A program made the position numbers and the translations under genes. 64,000 nucleotides of DNA from Neolewinella antarctica (GTDB lineage: Bacteria > Bacteroidota > Bacteroidia > Chitinophagales > Saprospiraceae): the NCBI RefSeq assembly GCF_011927835.1, contig NZ_JAATJH010000002.1:1009915-1073914 (forward strand). The letters run 5' to 3'. Under the pieces are notes generated by a model. It was not told the origin of the DNA. It ran no database searches and saw only the letters and a list, made by a program, of their open reading frames with translations. Of the stretch, positions 26,001 through 33,063 are shown piece after piece. Each line of letters starts with the position of its first letter. Positions within the stretch are counted from its first letter, which is position 1.

Positions 26001-26757
26001 GGACGTCGTGCGTAACGACTTCAACCTCGTTAGCCTCGACCACTTTTCCGTCGAGGGCGGCCTCCGCCGGCGCTACGCCAAACGCAGCTACTTCAACTTG
26101 ATGCTGGGTTACCAAAACAACAAGATCACCAACCGCGAAGGAACCATTCTCGACCCGGAGGACGGCACGCGCTTTTACGGTGACGGCGACTTCGTCTTTG
26201 GCTACGTGCGCCCGGAGTTCCGGCTCGATCTGCGGGACCACGCCGTGTTCCCGTCGAAGGGCGTGATGGTGGAGGCTAGCCACAAGCAGGCGTTCGGGCG
26301 GAAAAACGCCGTTGACTTCGGCGTCAGTAAGGTAGCCGCGGAGATTCACATCAGTACCCGCCGCTTCCCGATATCGGTAAGTTTCCGGACGGGGTACGCC
26401 CGTAGTTCCGGACGCGCACCGTTTTACGAGCTACCCTCGCTGGGCCAGCGCAACGGTTTGCGGGGCTTCCAGCGCAACCGCTTCGTCGGGGATGGCTACT
26501 TCTTCTACAACGCGGAGTTTAGGTCGCCCGTCGCGCTGGTACGTAGTCGGGTCGTTCCCTTTGCGGTGGGCATCCGGGCCTTTTACGACCAGGGGCGCAT
26601 CATTCAGCGGGGTGACGGTTCGAATGAATTTAAATCGGCGTACGGTGGCGGCATTTACGTGATTCCGGCCTCCCGCTCGTTTACGTTGAGTGCTTTGCTG
26701 GGCTGGTCGGAAGAAGAATCCGCGCTAATTCAGGTTGGGTTGGGAACTAATTTTTAG
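23053..26757 (+). CDS. phosphoesterase-like / kinase-like / Omp85 outer-membrane fusion protein
   Basis: A 1234-residue protein with signal peptide (TKYLSLFLFTLLPLFLPA). Residues about 20-340 follow the calcineurin-like phosphoesterase layout (FAGDYVPDC, LLPGDRDWDKSG, IIIAGHYPPKSQGRYGG), but the usual GNH(D/E) is GDRD, so this domain may be inactive. The middle (about 440-700) has a Lys-bearing strand GEAYVFRSVDKDP, a loop LVGDWSKHEDNW at about 586-597 and PRDRDNAF at about 615, an arrangement like the GD-x3-H-x2-N and D-x-D segments of atypical kinases. The C-terminal 400 residues form a barrel with an Omp85-type LRGFQRNRF motif. A repeat copy lies in frame at 25195-25215. Monocistronic or coupled with the lipoprotein gene 42 bp downstream. 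Confidence 0.8.
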   Translation: MTKYLSLFLFTLLPLFLPAQVRLLVAGNTADAKPEFFTALDGEIRSGSTPATVLFAGDYVPDCSDAMIGYRKEDATTTAAFASLQPLLDLIRRNPETDFYLLPGDRDWDKSGKDGLACVCALEDFLLDQNLKNLNWPLAKGCPGPEFAQLSPTVRLMMVNTQWWNHPYEKPVPSDAACNFSDPSISLDEIMSTIEENQDENIIIAGHYPPKSQGRYGGKFPARDHFIPPIIGSIRLSFRQNIGTAEELTNVRFANYADKIKDYNSQFEGLMFIGAQDKSEQLLGFGRNYILNAGAPAAGRWVAKHKPARHTSQEAGFAELFYAEDGEVTYRYVRVDGSTEATETIYHAPCSTAKDTFDVNPAFPPCELAEAAMVQYDKPVGVTTVAAAAGPQYERSGFGSFWLGAHYRDSWTTPVAYPVLDLASNPLGLEPIRQGGGRQTTSLKLRADNGEAYVFRSVDKDPSGTFNYEIRNTLVGEAIRDQTSSGYPYGGLIIAPLLDELNILHASPKPYLLAPGRTLGEYNPVFGDLLGTLEISPQGEKKKKDRPGTFGADDVLKSFELFRERYDDQEVLINHEEFLRARLFDMLVGDWSKHEDNWKWAQFDVGEEERIRPIPRDRDNAFSRMDGVFPWIASRRWAVPNLENFGYNNPDVRSLTHQARHMDRLLLSPLGRDEFRKQAALIQASLTDEVLANAVGQIPAPAPSATGAPTDNNLGADAGAKFGSEYRAQQAEILEKLKRRRDDLQAYAADYYELHAGVVDIIGTNDEEEFTIEALANGALHVTSTDLKGKSEGKILYDRTFLPTETKEVRIYGLGDDDRFVTKGPVGQKIRVRVIGGEGDDLVTSEGERPRKVLVYDKSLAPESSDDGVRYVKTWHDEAYYYNRTDFEYNTTAPVISGGYNSFNGVQLGAGILHTRRNYLRRDFSSRYRFYVEGSTVGNAALEASAEFGQVIRYADLILGTRVGRPDFYNFFFGLGNNTVKVPDVVRNDFNLVSLDHFSVEGGLRRRYAKRSYFNLMLGYQNNKITNREGTILDPEDGTRFYGDGDFVFGYVRPEFRLDLRDHAVFPSKGVMVEASHKQAFGRKNAVDFGVSKVAAEIHISTRRFPISVSFRTGYARSSGRAPFYELPSLGQRNGLRGFQRNRFVGDGYFFYNAEFRSPVALVRSRVVPFAVGIRAFYDQGRIIQRGDGSNEFKSAYGGGIYVIPASRSFTLSALLGWSEEESALIQVGLGTNF
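25195..25215 (-). repeat. short palindromic element inside the Omp85-fusion gene
   Basis: GGCGCGGACGCGGGTGCAAA is the exact reverse complement of TTTGCACCCGCGTCCGCGCC. It is read in frame as about seven residues (GADAGAK) in a Gly/Ala/Pro-rich linker around residue 717. Confidence 0.75.
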
Positions 26758-26799
26758 GGCGGACGCACCATTTTCGCGACCGTTTGCATCGCCTAATCT

Positions 26800-27990
26800 A
26801 TGCGCCTACTCCTGCTTTTGCTTCCCCCGCTCTTTTTTACCGCTTGCCAATCAGAACCTACGGTCGATCCGCTCGTCGGTACCACCTGGGCCTTCGCCAC
26901 GCAGAACCCGGTGACCACCGAGCCGTCGCGCGAACCCATGCAACTGGGCGACGTGCTGACCGTCGCGGCGGACACGGTATTTTTTACCAGCCTGAAGATG
27001 CAGGGCATGAACGGCGTGCCCCGCTACGATGCGCAAAGGGGCGGCGATACGCTGGCAAAATCCGTCAGACTTTCCCAACCGGCGGAAGGCGTGTTGAACG
27101 TCGATCTGCTGGAAAAAGGCCAGGTCACGGTTAATCGTTATTTCACCCCCGAGCCTACGGGGCGTACGCCGCTGGTCGCCAAAGAGGTAGCCGGCCAGAC
27201 ATTCCGTTACCAGCCGGCGGAAGGGGAAGCAACCCTGGTCTACTTCGACGTCGTGGTGGAGGGAACGCGGGGCAACTTCCTTTCGAACGGGTTCATCGTC
27301 ACGGTCCCGACGGCATTCTGGAACGAGCGCACGCTGCTCACCCCGGGCGGTACTTTTCCAGATGGGAGTTTCGGAACTTTCCGGCCAACGCCCATCGACG
27401 GCCCGTTTGCTTACGTATATATCGGTAAAACGCTGGGTTTGGGGAATAAAGCTTACCGCATCTTCCGGACGGACGCGGGGGAAGTAGAAATGGAAACGTA
27501 CAGCGGCACGCTCGAGCCCCATCGGGTGGAGCGAGTCATACTCGAACCCGTGCCGGGCGTAGTTCCCAGTGACGTTTCTCCGGAAGAATTCGGCAATCGG
27601 CTGACGGATGGAGTCCAAAGTATGGACCGGGAGTACCCGGAGATCGACTCCGCCAGCGTGAAGTACGTGGCTAAAGAATCTTTTGCGGGTAGGATCTTGA
27701 GTAGAGATGATCTGAGTGAGTTGTCTTTTACCTTCAACCAGGACGGCCAATTCATTTTCGTGGCCGGTGATGAAGTGCTCACGACGGGTATGTGGGCGCT
27801 CTCGCCCGACCGCAACTTTCTCATCATCACGCAAGAAATGGCCAGTGGAATGTACCTGCCGATTCTGAAATACGACGAGGAGGAGATTACTTTTCGGTAC
27901 CCCATGTCGGTCGCGACGCGCGAGCCGCGGGGCGTGGAGTTAGGTAGCTACGGCATCGTCAACACATTTATTAACGTCAAACGCCGGTAG
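26800..27990 (+). CDS. lipoprotein of unknown function
   Basis: A 396-residue protein with a lipoprotein signal (RLLLLLLPPLFFTAC, Cys lipidation site). The mature part has two halves. The second (from about 260) ends in a lipocalin-like pattern (LSFTFNQDGQFIFVAGDEVL, then TTGMWALSPDRNFLII), as in small Bacteroidota lipoproteins of the DUF4488/lipocalin-like kind. No catalytic motif is visible. It starts 42 bp after the Omp85-fusion gene on the same strand, so the two may be co-transcribed. Confidence 0.75.
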   Translation: MRLLLLLLPPLFFTACQSEPTVDPLVGTTWAFATQNPVTTEPSREPMQLGDVLTVAADTVFFTSLKMQGMNGVPRYDAQRGGDTLAKSVRLSQPAEGVLNVDLLEKGQVTVNRYFTPEPTGRTPLVAKEVAGQTFRYQPAEGEATLVYFDVVVEGTRGNFLSNGFIVTVPTAFWNERTLLTPGGTFPDGSFGTFRPTPIDGPFAYVYIGKTLGLGNKAYRIFRTDAGEVEMETYSGTLEPHRVERVILEPVPGVVPSDVSPEEFGNRLTDGVQSMDREYPEIDSASVKYVAKESFAGRILSRDDLSELSFTFNQDGQFIFVAGDEVLTTGMWALSPDRNFLIITQEMASGMYLPILKYDEEEITFRYPMSVATREPRGVELGSYGIVNTFINVKRR

Positions 27991-28031
27991 GCGCAACTTT
28001 CGGGAAGAGCCCAGTTTTATCTGGGTGCGGG

Positions 28032-28061
28032 TTGCCGGTCCGATAAATCGCCGTAACTTCG
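28032..28061 (+). promoter_or_regulatory. probable promoter of tRNA-Arg
   Basis: TTG at 28032-28034, a 19-nt spacer, then TAACTTCG at 28054-28061, one mismatch from the Bacteroidota -7 consensus TAnnTTTG. The tRNA begins 12 nt further on, as expected for a transcription start near 28068. Confidence 0.5.
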
Positions 28062-28072
28062 CGCCGCATTCG

Positions 28073-28145
28073 GGGCCCATAGCTCAGTGGATAGAGCACC
28101 TGATTTCTAATCTGGCGGTCGCAGGTTCGAGACCTGCTGGGCTCA
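28073..28145 (+). tRNA. tRNA-Arg (anticodon TCT)
   Basis: Cloverleaf of 73 nt: acceptor GGGCCCA/TGGGCTC (one G-U), D arm GCTC...GAGC, anticodon loop TTTCTAA giving TCT (reads AGA), T arm GCAGG/CCTGC with TTCGAGA. The anticodon stem has one T-T mismatch. CCA is not encoded. Confidence 0.95.
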
Positions 28146-28160
28146 CAATAGCACCCGACG

Positions 28161-28198
28161 GGGCAACTGGTACTTTTACCGGTTGCCCTTTCTTTTTT
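28161..28198 (+). terminator. Rho-independent terminator after tRNA-Arg
   Basis: A 12-bp stem GGGCAACTGGTA/TACCGGTTGCCC (one G-U) with loop CTTT, followed by TTCTTTTTT. Confidence 0.9.
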
Positions 28199-28253
28199 GG
28201 GCGCGGCCGCCCCGACAAAATACGGGACTAGCTATCGCGTCGCCGGTGCGGGG
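28199..28253 (-). repeat. long palindromic element, copy A
   Basis: Reverse orientation: CGCACC, GCGACGCG, TAGCTAGTCCCG, TATTTTG, TCGGGGCG, GCCGCGCCC when read on the minus strand. It matches the intergenic copies at 43031 and 56083 along its full length. It abuts the T-run of the tRNA terminator. Confidence 0.75.
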
Positions 28254-28258
28254 ATTTT

Positions 28259-28300
28259 GAGCAAAGAGCAAAGAATACAGAGGAAAGAGTAAAGACGGTG
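28259..28300 (+). repeat. heptad array, GAGNAAA type
   Basis: Six phased 7-nt units: GAGCAAA, GAGCAAA, GAATACA, GAGGAAA, GAGTAAA, GACGGTG. It ends 54 nt before the next ATG. A related array lies at 35363-35397. Confidence 0.7.
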
Positions 28301-28354
28301 GGGTAGAACAAGTCCAACTTGGCGACCGTTTTTAAGTCCTAAACCCACCCATTG

Positions 28355-28975
28355 ATGAACGTCGTACGCGCCACCGTTCCCCTGCTCCTGTCGTTTTTCC
28401 TCTGCACCTGCGGTAATCGCCCAAATGAACTGGCGGAGGACGGCGCGGGCGTCGATACGGGAACGACTCCGGAAATCGATAACCCCAACGAGGACAACAC
28501 GGACATCTACGACGTCGACCCCGAAGATCCTTACCTAATGAGCAACGGTGCCATCCTGGGCTTAAAACCCGGCGAACCCCTGGGCGAGTACGCCGACGGC
28601 CTCCGCACCGGCCGTATTCGCACCGGCGAGGGAGATTTTGACGTGTACTTCATCGACGGGGCCGAAGGCGATGAACTGGGCTACCTGCTGCCCGACCCAA
28701 CCGCTAAATCACGAATCGGCGACATAATCCTCACCGCCCCGACGGTCGTGACCGAAAAGGGCATCCGCGTCGGCCTGACTTACGCCGAACTAATCGAACG
28801 GCTGGGGGCAGTAGCTTTTCACGGTTCCGAAACAGAAGCCCGCGTGTACGGCACGAAGGACGGGCTGCGGTACCGGCTCGACGTGAACAGTACTAAGCGC
28901 GACCTGACGGAGGCCGACATCGAACCCGGTACCCGGATTACCGAAATCGTCATCAACCGGCAAGGGCCGCGCTAG
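28355..28975 (+). CDS. lipoprotein of unknown function
   Basis: A 206-residue protein with a lipoprotein signal (NVVRATVPLLLSFFLCTC; either Cys could be lipidated, CTC-GN). It continues with an acidic low-complexity linker (EDGAGVDTGTTPEIDNPNED), then a compact domain with LMSNGAILGLKPGEPLGEY and GIRVGLTYAELIERLG. That pair of 'GxxxGxxxxEL' segments is like periplasmic lipoproteins that sense or bind ligands. No family assigned. ATG at 28355; a TTG one codon earlier is also possible. The mocA-like gene begins 3 bp after its stop. Confidence 0.75.
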   Translation: MNVVRATVPLLLSFFLCTCGNRPNELAEDGAGVDTGTTPEIDNPNEDNTDIYDVDPEDPYLMSNGAILGLKPGEPLGEYADGLRTGRIRTGEGDFDVYFIDGAEGDELGYLLPDPTAKSRIGDIILTAPTVVTEKGIRVGLTYAELIERLGAVAFHGSETEARVYGTKDGLRYRLDVNSTKRDLTEADIEPGTRITEIVINRQGPR

Positions 28976-28978
28976 ACC

Positions 28979-29602
28979 GTGCAAAAAAAAATCACCACGG
29001 TTATTCTCGCGGCGGGCCAATCTAGTCGGATGGGGCGGCCCAAATTACTGCTGCCCGTAGCCGGTCGGTCACTCATCGCCGGAGCCGTGGCGGTCGCCGA
29101 AACGCTGTCCGGGCAGAACATTGTCGTCACGGGAGCTTACGACCGGGAGATTAGACGGGTACTCGTCGAAAATACAACGGTAAACCTTATCCATAATCCG
29201 GACTGGGAAAACGGGATGGGCTCCAGCATCAATACCGGCGTAAGTGCCGTAAACCCTACCGACTGCCGAGGAATTTTAGTCATGCTAGCGGACCAGCCAC
29301 GGGTGGACGGCGCGTTTCTGAAAAAAATCATACAACGTTACGACACTTCCCCCGCCACCATCGTGGCGACCAAATACCCGAGTGGCCCCGGCGTACCGGC
29401 CGTATTTTCTCCCGAGCACTACCGGGAACTGATCGCCCTCACGTCGAGCGGCGGCGCGAAAGACCTGATCAGAAACCGGGGCTACCTGGTCGACGAAATC
29501 GAATTGCCCGGCGGCAACGTCGACATTGATACCCCCGAAGACTATCTTGCCTTCACTGGAAAAACCCTGGACGACCTTGAAGGAAATAAGACAGATCATT
29601 GA
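28979..29602 (+). CDS. MocA-like molybdenum-cofactor cytidylyltransferase (NTP transferase)
   Basis: A 207-residue nucleotidyltransferase. The GT-A-like N-terminus VILAAGQSSRMGRPKLLLP is the nucleotide-binding loop; also visible are MGSSINTGV, LVMLADQPRV and the C-terminal NVDIDTPEDY. This matches MocA/MobA-related enzymes that attach CMP to molybdopterin for xanthine-dehydrogenase-type enzymes. The start is GTG at 28979. The 3' end overlaps the XdhC gene, so they are probably co-translated. No Mo-hydroxylase structural gene is in the window. Confidence 0.85.
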   Translation: MQKKITTVILAAGQSSRMGRPKLLLPVAGRSLIAGAVAVAETLSGQNIVVTGAYDREIRRVLVENTTVNLIHNPDWENGMGSSINTGVSAVNPTDCRGILVMLADQPRVDGAFLKKIIQRYDTSPATIVATKYPSGPGVPAVFSPEHYRELIALTSSGGAKDLIRNRGYLVDEIELPGGNVDIDTPEDYLAFTGKTLDDLEGNKTDH

Positions 29603-30680
29603 GCTTTACGACCAATTAAAAAGTGAGAACATCCCCGCCGCGCTGGCCGTGGTCGTCAACGTCGAGCAATCGAGCTACCGGCGGATCGGCGCGCGGTTAC
29701 TGGTGGCGGCGGACGGGCGCTACGTCGGTGGCATCAGCGGTGGCTGCCTGGAGGGGGACGCTTTGAAACGTGCTAAATTGGCCATTCACTCCGGCCGCCC
29801 GGCGGTGCATACGTACGATACGACGGACGGGGAAGACGCGGTGATCGGCATCGGGCTGGGTTGTGAGGGGCGGATCGACGTGCTTTTTTCTCCCGTCGAT
29901 TATGCTGACGAGAATAACGAATTAGAAATGCTACGCGGTTGCCTCTCCATTCGTAAACCGGTAGTGCTCGTTCGGCTGTTGGATGTATTCCAAGCGGACG
30001 ATTGGTCGGCTTACAATCTCGTCCGGCCACGATTAATTACGGATTTGACGGAGTTTAAAGCGTACTCGGATTCGCTGTCTTCTAATCGATTAATGGAGCG
30101 GGCGGCGGAAATTCTGGCCGGAGGAAGAAGCAAAGTGGACAGTTTGACGGACGAACGGGACCAACCATTTCGCGTCCTCTACGAAACCCTGCACCCGCGG
30201 CCGCGCCTCATTCTGACCGGCTATAACTACGATATCCCGGCAACACTGGCCGCCGCCCGCCTGCTAGACTGGGAAACGATCGTTGTAGCTCCCATTCGTA
30301 AGCTAACCCGCGAAATTACCGCGCTGGCGGATCAGTGCTTCGATTACGCTCAAGTAGCTCAAATCGACGTAGACGAAGCCACCGCCATCGCCCTCATGTC
30401 GCACGATTACGACTGGGACCGGGTGATGGTCCAACACTTTCTACCCCTAAAACCCACCTATTTCGGTATGCTGGGCCCGCGAAAGCGAATGATCAAAATG
30501 GACGAGTCCCTACCGGAGCTAGACCTTGCCGGCTACGAAAACTTATACGCACCCGTCGGGCTAGACATCGGCGCGGAAACACCGGAGGAGATCGCCGTGA
30601 GCCTGATCGCGGAGATCGTAGCTTGCTTTAGGAACCGGTCCGGTGGAGGGCTACGAAAACGGAGTGGAAGTATTCACGTT

Positions 30681-30683
<3 letters not shown>
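29577..30683 (+). CDS. XdhC/CoxI family molybdenum-enzyme maturation protein
   Basis: About 368 residues. The N-terminal XdhC domain shows VEQSSYRRIGARLLVAADGR, GISGGCLEGD and IGIGLGCEGRIDVLF. The C-terminal Rossmann-like XdhC_C domain contains PRLILTGYNYDIPATLAAAR and FGMLGPRKRMIKM. XdhC binds molybdopterin, delivers the sulfurated cofactor to xanthine-dehydrogenase-like enzymes and works with MocA-type transferases. The likely start is a TTG at 29577, inside the end of the mocA-like gene. The stop TAG lies within an inverted TACCGCC heptad array. Confidence 0.88.
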
Positions 30684-30808
<125 letters not shown>

Positions 30809-30812
30809 CTCC

Positions 30813-32003
30813 CTACCCAAGCCGCCCCTGCGTATCCCGCTCCGCCCCCAGCTGATAATCAACTTCAATGCGATAATCCGGCCCCAACTGGCGAACGAGT
30901 GGTAAGAACATCGTCTCCATCAAACTATTCGCCTGCGTCTTCGCCCGGGTCATCACGTCACTTTCCAACGCTTCGGCCCGGAAGGTTTCGCGCAGGCTGT
31001 TGACGGATTCATTGATGTTAGCTCCTTCCAGTTCGCGGAGCCAGCCGATGTCGAGCTTTTCGATTTTGGGCAAGACTTCGTGGCTGAGGATAGTCGGCTC
31101 GGGAAGGGTAATGCGGACGGTTTTGGAAGCTTCGTCGAGTTCGATCGTAAAGAAGTCAGTGAGGCGGAAGCCTACTTTCAGGATGGAAATGGCCGTGATC
31201 TCAATGTCCGATTCTGAGACGTTGAAGCCGGCTACGGTGGAATTGATTTTTTTCTCGATGCCTTTCTTGTCGCGTATCTCAATCGTAGCCAGTTCACCGA
31301 TCACCGTCTCGACTTTTTCCTGAAAAATGCCTTTTGACCGCGAAAAATCATCGATCGCGGCACGCTCGGCCATTCGGGCCATCATCGGACGGAGGGCTTC
31401 GCCGGTGGCGACTTTGCACGGGTTATCCACCTCCCGCCCCCGGGCGATGATGTTACCGTTGCGCATCCGGACGACGGCGGCCAGAATCTTATTGACCATG
31501 AAACAGGTGTAGTTCGAGGCGACTTCTTCGAAGATCTGCGTGATCTTGCCGCCACCTTCCTCGTACCAGGCTTCGTATACGGCCGCCGAGGTATCGCGCA
31601 TGCGCATAAAATCTTGGTAATAAAGGTCGGCGAACTGTTGGTGTTGTAGGTCGTATTCCCGCACGACTTCTTGGCGAAGGCTATCGTTCAGGCCCATCCG
31701 GTTGCTAACGTGCTGAAGAATGTCGGTATTGATGTCATAAACTAGTTGGTCGAACTCGCGGCGGTAGCGTTTTGGGTGCTGGAGGACGCGCAGGGCCAGA
31801 TCGGGGTCGATGTCGACGCGGAAGTCCGCCGGGCGGTACTGCAATTCGTATTCGGCCGGGCGGGCAAGAAAACTACCGGGGGAGCCCTGGTAATACCGGT
31901 AACCGAGCACGCCCAGAATACCGAGGATGGCCGCGATGATGACCGCGGAGATCAGGCTGCCGGATTTACGGGATCGGGGTGCTTGGTTGGGGTAATCCGC
32001 CAT
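30813..32003 (-). CDS. DUF4230 domain protein, membrane-anchored
   Basis: A 396-residue protein with one membrane helix near the N-terminus (LISAVIIAAILGILGVLGYRYY, about 17-38), a helical middle, and a C-terminal DUF4230 domain from about 240 (IGELATIEIRDKKGI, FTIELDEASKTVRITLPEP, ILSHEVLPKIEKLD). The domain occurs in Bacteroidota and Firmicutes envelope proteins; its role is unknown. Transcribed away from folP, 57 bp downstream of it on the same strand, so the two may form an operon. A palindromic heptad array follows its stop. Confidence 0.8.
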   Translation of the reverse strand: MADYPNQAPRSRKSGSLISAVIIAAILGILGVLGYRYYQGSPGSFLARPAEYELQYRPADFRVDIDPDLALRVLQHPKRYRREFDQLVYDINTDILQHVSNRMGLNDSLRQEVVREYDLQHQQFADLYYQDFMRMRDTSAAVYEAWYEEGGGKITQIFEEVASNYTCFMVNKILAAVVRMRNGNIIARGREVDNPCKVATGEALRPMMARMAERAAIDDFSRSKGIFQEKVETVIGELATIEIRDKKGIEKKINSTVAGFNVSESDIEITAISILKVGFRLTDFFTIELDEASKTVRITLPEPTILSHEVLPKIEKLDIGWLRELEGANINESVNSLRETFRAEALESDVMTRAKTQANSLMETMFLPLVRQLGPDYRIEVDYQLGAERDTQGRLG

Positions 32004-32060
32004 GGTTTGTGGTATGCTTTACCGTCCCGAGTGAAGGAACGTTGATGATGCGGGGGTGAG

Positions 32061-32906
32061 TCAAATACGCGGCGCGGCTGCCAGTAATTCATGAAGCTTG
32101 ATGGCTTGTGCCGCCTCCTTCACGTCGTGCACCCGCAAAATGTCAGCTCCTTGTTGGAGCGCAAAAAGGTGCAGTGCGGTATTAGCCGGGAGACTTTCTT
32201 CCACCGCAATACCGAGCGGACGCCAGGTGGAAGATTTGCGACTGATACCCAAAAGGATCGGCACGCCGAGCGTCTTAAAAACCGCTAAGTTGGCGAGTAG
32301 TTCGTAGTTCTGCTCGACCGTCTTGCCGAAACCCCAACCGACGTCGACTAAGATATCGAGCACGCCCAGCTCACGCAATTCACCCATTTTGGCGGCCAAG
32401 AAATCCCAAACGTGCGTGATTACTTTGTCGCCATACGCGTTCGTTCGTCGCTGCATGTCAGCCGGTTTCCCGGGCATGTGCATCAATACATAAGGAACGC
32501 GGAGGTCGGGTAGGGTGGGGAAGAGTTCGGCGTCGAGGTTGCCTGCGCTGATGTCGTTGATCATCGCGGCCCCGTGCGCGACTGCGGCGCGGGCGGTGGC
32601 ACCGTAGATCGTATCGCAACTGACGAAGGCTCGCGGGTGCGCCTTAGAGATGGCCGCGATGATGGGTAAGACGCGATCCATTTCTGCGCCGGAGCTGATA
32701 ATCTCCGCGCCGGGCCGGCTACTCATGCCACCGACGTCGATGAAAGTGGCACCATCACTAAGCATTTGCCCGGCAGTATCCACGGCGCGTTGGGTGTCCG
32801 TGACGCGGCTTGCGGCGTAAAAGCTGTCGGGCGTGGCGTTGAGGATGCCCATGATGAGGGGGCGGTTTAGTTCGAGGAGGCGGCCGTTGCAGTTTAGGGA
32901 GGACAT
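32061..32906 (-). CDS. folP: dihydropteroate synthase
   Basis: A 281-residue TIM-barrel enzyme joining 6-hydroxymethyl-dihydropterin pyrophosphate to p-aminobenzoate in folate synthesis. Family segments: LMGILNATPDSFYAASR near the N-terminus, GATFIDVGGMSSRPGAE, the NDISAGN strand and DVGWGFGKTVEQNYELL, with GISRKSS in the sulfonamide-site region. Length is typical. A heptad array begins 5 nt upstream of the ATG in the sense orientation. The folate-pathway gene folC is also in this window, but 30 kb away. Confidence 0.96.
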   Translation of the reverse strand: MSSLNCNGRLLELNRPLIMGILNATPDSFYAASRVTDTQRAVDTAGQMLSDGATFIDVGGMSSRPGAEIISSGAEMDRVLPIIAAISKAHPRAFVSCDTIYGATARAAVAHGAAMINDISAGNLDAELFPTLPDLRVPYVLMHMPGKPADMQRRTNAYGDKVITHVWDFLAAKMGELRELGVLDILVDVGWGFGKTVEQNYELLANLAVFKTLGVPILLGISRKSSTWRPLGIAVEESLPANTALHLFALQQGADILRVHDVKEAAQAIKLHELLAAAPRI

Positions 32907-32910
32907 CTTT

Positions 32911-32959
32911 GGTCTGGGGTTTTTAGTCTAGGGTCTGTGGTCTAAGGTCTGTGGTCGCT
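32911..32959 (-). repeat. heptad array, AGACCNN type, upstream of folP
   Basis: Seven phased units on the minus strand (plus-strand reading GGTCTGG, GGTTTTT, AGTCTAG, GGTCTGT, GGTCTAA, GGTCTGT, GGTCGCT). It ends 5 nt before the folP ATG in sense orientation. It is inverted relative to 33020-33054. Confidence 0.8.
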
Positions 32960-33019
32960 AAGCTAGTGCAGAAACTGAGTAGATACCCCCCCAATGCAGT
33001 AAGAACGTCTATCTTGCCG

Positions 33020-33054
33020 GGACCAAAGACCACAGACTCCAGACCATAGACCTT
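33020..33054 (+). repeat. heptad array, AGACCNN type
   Basis: Units GGACCAA, AGACCAC, AGACTCC, AGACCAT, AGACCTT. It ends 9 nt before the GTG start of the next gene. With the folP array it forms an inverted pair 60 nt apart. Confidence 0.8.
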
Positions 33055-33063
33055 AGCCCCAAA

